Assembly: GCA_016214125.1 (NCBI GenBank)
Contig: JACRPC010000041.1
Coordinates: 1 to 64,000, forward strand
Direction: 5' to 3'
Origin: Rhodospirillales bacterium
Lineage (GTDB): Bacteria; Pseudomonadota; Alphaproteobacteria; Rhodospirillales; WMHbin7
Length of the DNA stretch: 64,000 bases
A program made the position numbers and the translations under genes. Shown here piece after piece: positions 63,469 through 64,000 of the stretch (its first letter is position 1; every line of letters begins with the position of its first letter). Under the pieces are notes generated by a model, which saw only the letters and a list, made by a program, of their open reading frames with translations, did not search any database and had not been told where the DNA came from.

Positions 63469-64000
63469 TTACTTGGCGCCGATGCGATCGGCAAGAGAGC
63501 CGGCGGCCAAGGCGAAGAAATGGGAGCGGTTCCATTTCATGATGATCCGGTAATTGTCATTGACCAGGAAAGCCGCCCCCCCCGGCCCTTCGGGCAGGAC
63601 CAGCGAGGCGTTCAGATCCTTGCCGGCGACCGGCTTGCCGTTTTGCAGGGTAATGCCCCGCTTGGCCCAGGCGCTCATCGGCAGCTTGGTCTCCAAATCG
63701 GTCTTGGCCTCGGCGAAGCCCTCGGCCGGCAGGCGAACCTCGCGGCCCCAATTCTCCTCGGCCCGCCAGCCCGATTTCGAAAGGTAATTGGCGGCCGAGG
63801 CAAGGGCGTCGGCGGTCGAGCCCCAAAGGTCGCGCTTGCCATCGCCATCCCAATCCTCGGCGTAGCGCAGGAAGCTTGACGGCATGAACTGCACCTGACC
63901 CATCGCTCCGGCCCAGGAGCCGATCATGGTCTTGGGCGTCACATGGCCGCCATCGAGGATGCGCAGCGCATCGAGCAGCTCGCCCTTGAAGAAGGCCGAG
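63469..64000 (-). CDS. mltB: MltB-family lytic murein transglycosylase, N-terminus outside window
   Basis: Only the C-terminal part (about 176 residues) is present; the gene continues beyond the right edge. SWAGAMGQVQFMPSSFLRYA and DWDGDGKRDLWGSTADALAS are typical of the MltB SLT fold, followed by NYRIIMKWNRSHFFALA. The catalytic Glu is outside the window. It lies 43 bp upstream of rlpA in the same direction. Confidence 0.9.
   Translation of the reverse strand, partial: SAFFKGELLDALRILDGGHVTPKTMIGSWAGAMGQVQFMPSSFLRYAEDWDGDGKRDLWGSTADALASAANYLSKSGWRAEENWGREVRLPAEGFAEAKTDLETKLPMSAWAKRGITLQNGKPVAGKDLNASLVLPEGPGGAAFLVNDNYRIIMKWNRSHFFALAAGSLADRIGAK

Overview
This is a GC-rich, gene-dense chromosomal window. 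Gene content and order point to an alphaproteobacterium, most likely Rhodospirillales-like. Supporting evidence is the dusB-ntrB-ntrC-ntrY-ntrX-trkA-hfq-hflX order, the fused ispDF, a CBP3-type cytochrome bc1 chaperone beside yceD-rpmF-plsX-fabH-ihfA-merR, and lipA followed by a COQ10-type START protein. I cannot fix the genus from sequence alone. I see no rRNA, insertion sequence, prophage or CRISPR array.

Layout. 1-4843 (+): end of the pyruvate dehydrogenase E2 gene, a membrane HD-GYP protein lying inside that operon, lpd, lipA and a COQ10-like gene. 4785-6055 (-): cinA C-terminal type amidase coupled to a family 2 glycosyltransferase. 6494-8318 (+): M23 endopeptidase plus bactofilin, a cell-shape pair. 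8299-11984 (-): Thr/Ser-dehydratase-like PLP enzyme, HAD dehalogenase, Slt lytic transglycosylase. 12151-14163 (+): dapA, smpB, a sulfite-oxidase-like Mo protein. 14246-17097 (+): a TPR/beta-barrel outer-membrane protein and a secreted protein carrying reordered TonB-receptor-like motifs, the least ordinary locus here. 17094-18349 (-): family 5 uracil-DNA glycosylase and NYN nuclease. 18425-22848 (-): queuosine operon (nudix, queA, tgt, queF, queG) ending in a membrane cytochrome c. 22894-30243: cNMP-binding protein and DUF502 protein (+), recG (-), sdhE-mfd (+), bamE (-). 30350-34606 (+): CBP3, yceD, rpmF, plsX, fabH, ihfA, merR, then tRNA-Pro(GGG).

34962-37584: cspA (-), SprA-like metalloprotease (+), an AT-richer glycosyltransferase (+) and a small unknown protein (-). 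This stretch looks partly acquired. 37646-39997: cutA, ispDF, CcsA/YpjD-like cytochrome c assembly protein. 40064-52672 (+): dusB, ntrBC, ntrYX, trkA, D-amino-acid aminotransferase, HAD phosphatase, hfq, hflX, inositol monophosphatase. 52917-53566 (+): a HigBA toxin-antitoxin module with a palindrome-containing promoter. 53569-56293: SDR enzyme, lipoprotein, small membrane protein, mazG. 56396-64000 (-): MBL-fold hydrolase, tatD, metG, holB, tmk, dacA, rlpA and a truncated mltB.

Many genes overlap as ATGA, GTGA or TGATG, so most blocks are probably translationally coupled operons. Three themes recur: envelope and cell-shape enzymes (M23, bactofilin, Slt, DacA, RlpA, MltB), nitrogen/redox two-component control (NtrBC, NtrYX), and lipoyl/queuosine cofactor or tRNA modification. 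NtrX lacks the GAFTGA loop, as expected for alphaproteobacterial NtrX. The best candidates for something undescribed are the mosaic secreted protein at 15826-17097 with its outer-membrane partner, and the HD-GYP protein inside the PDH operon.
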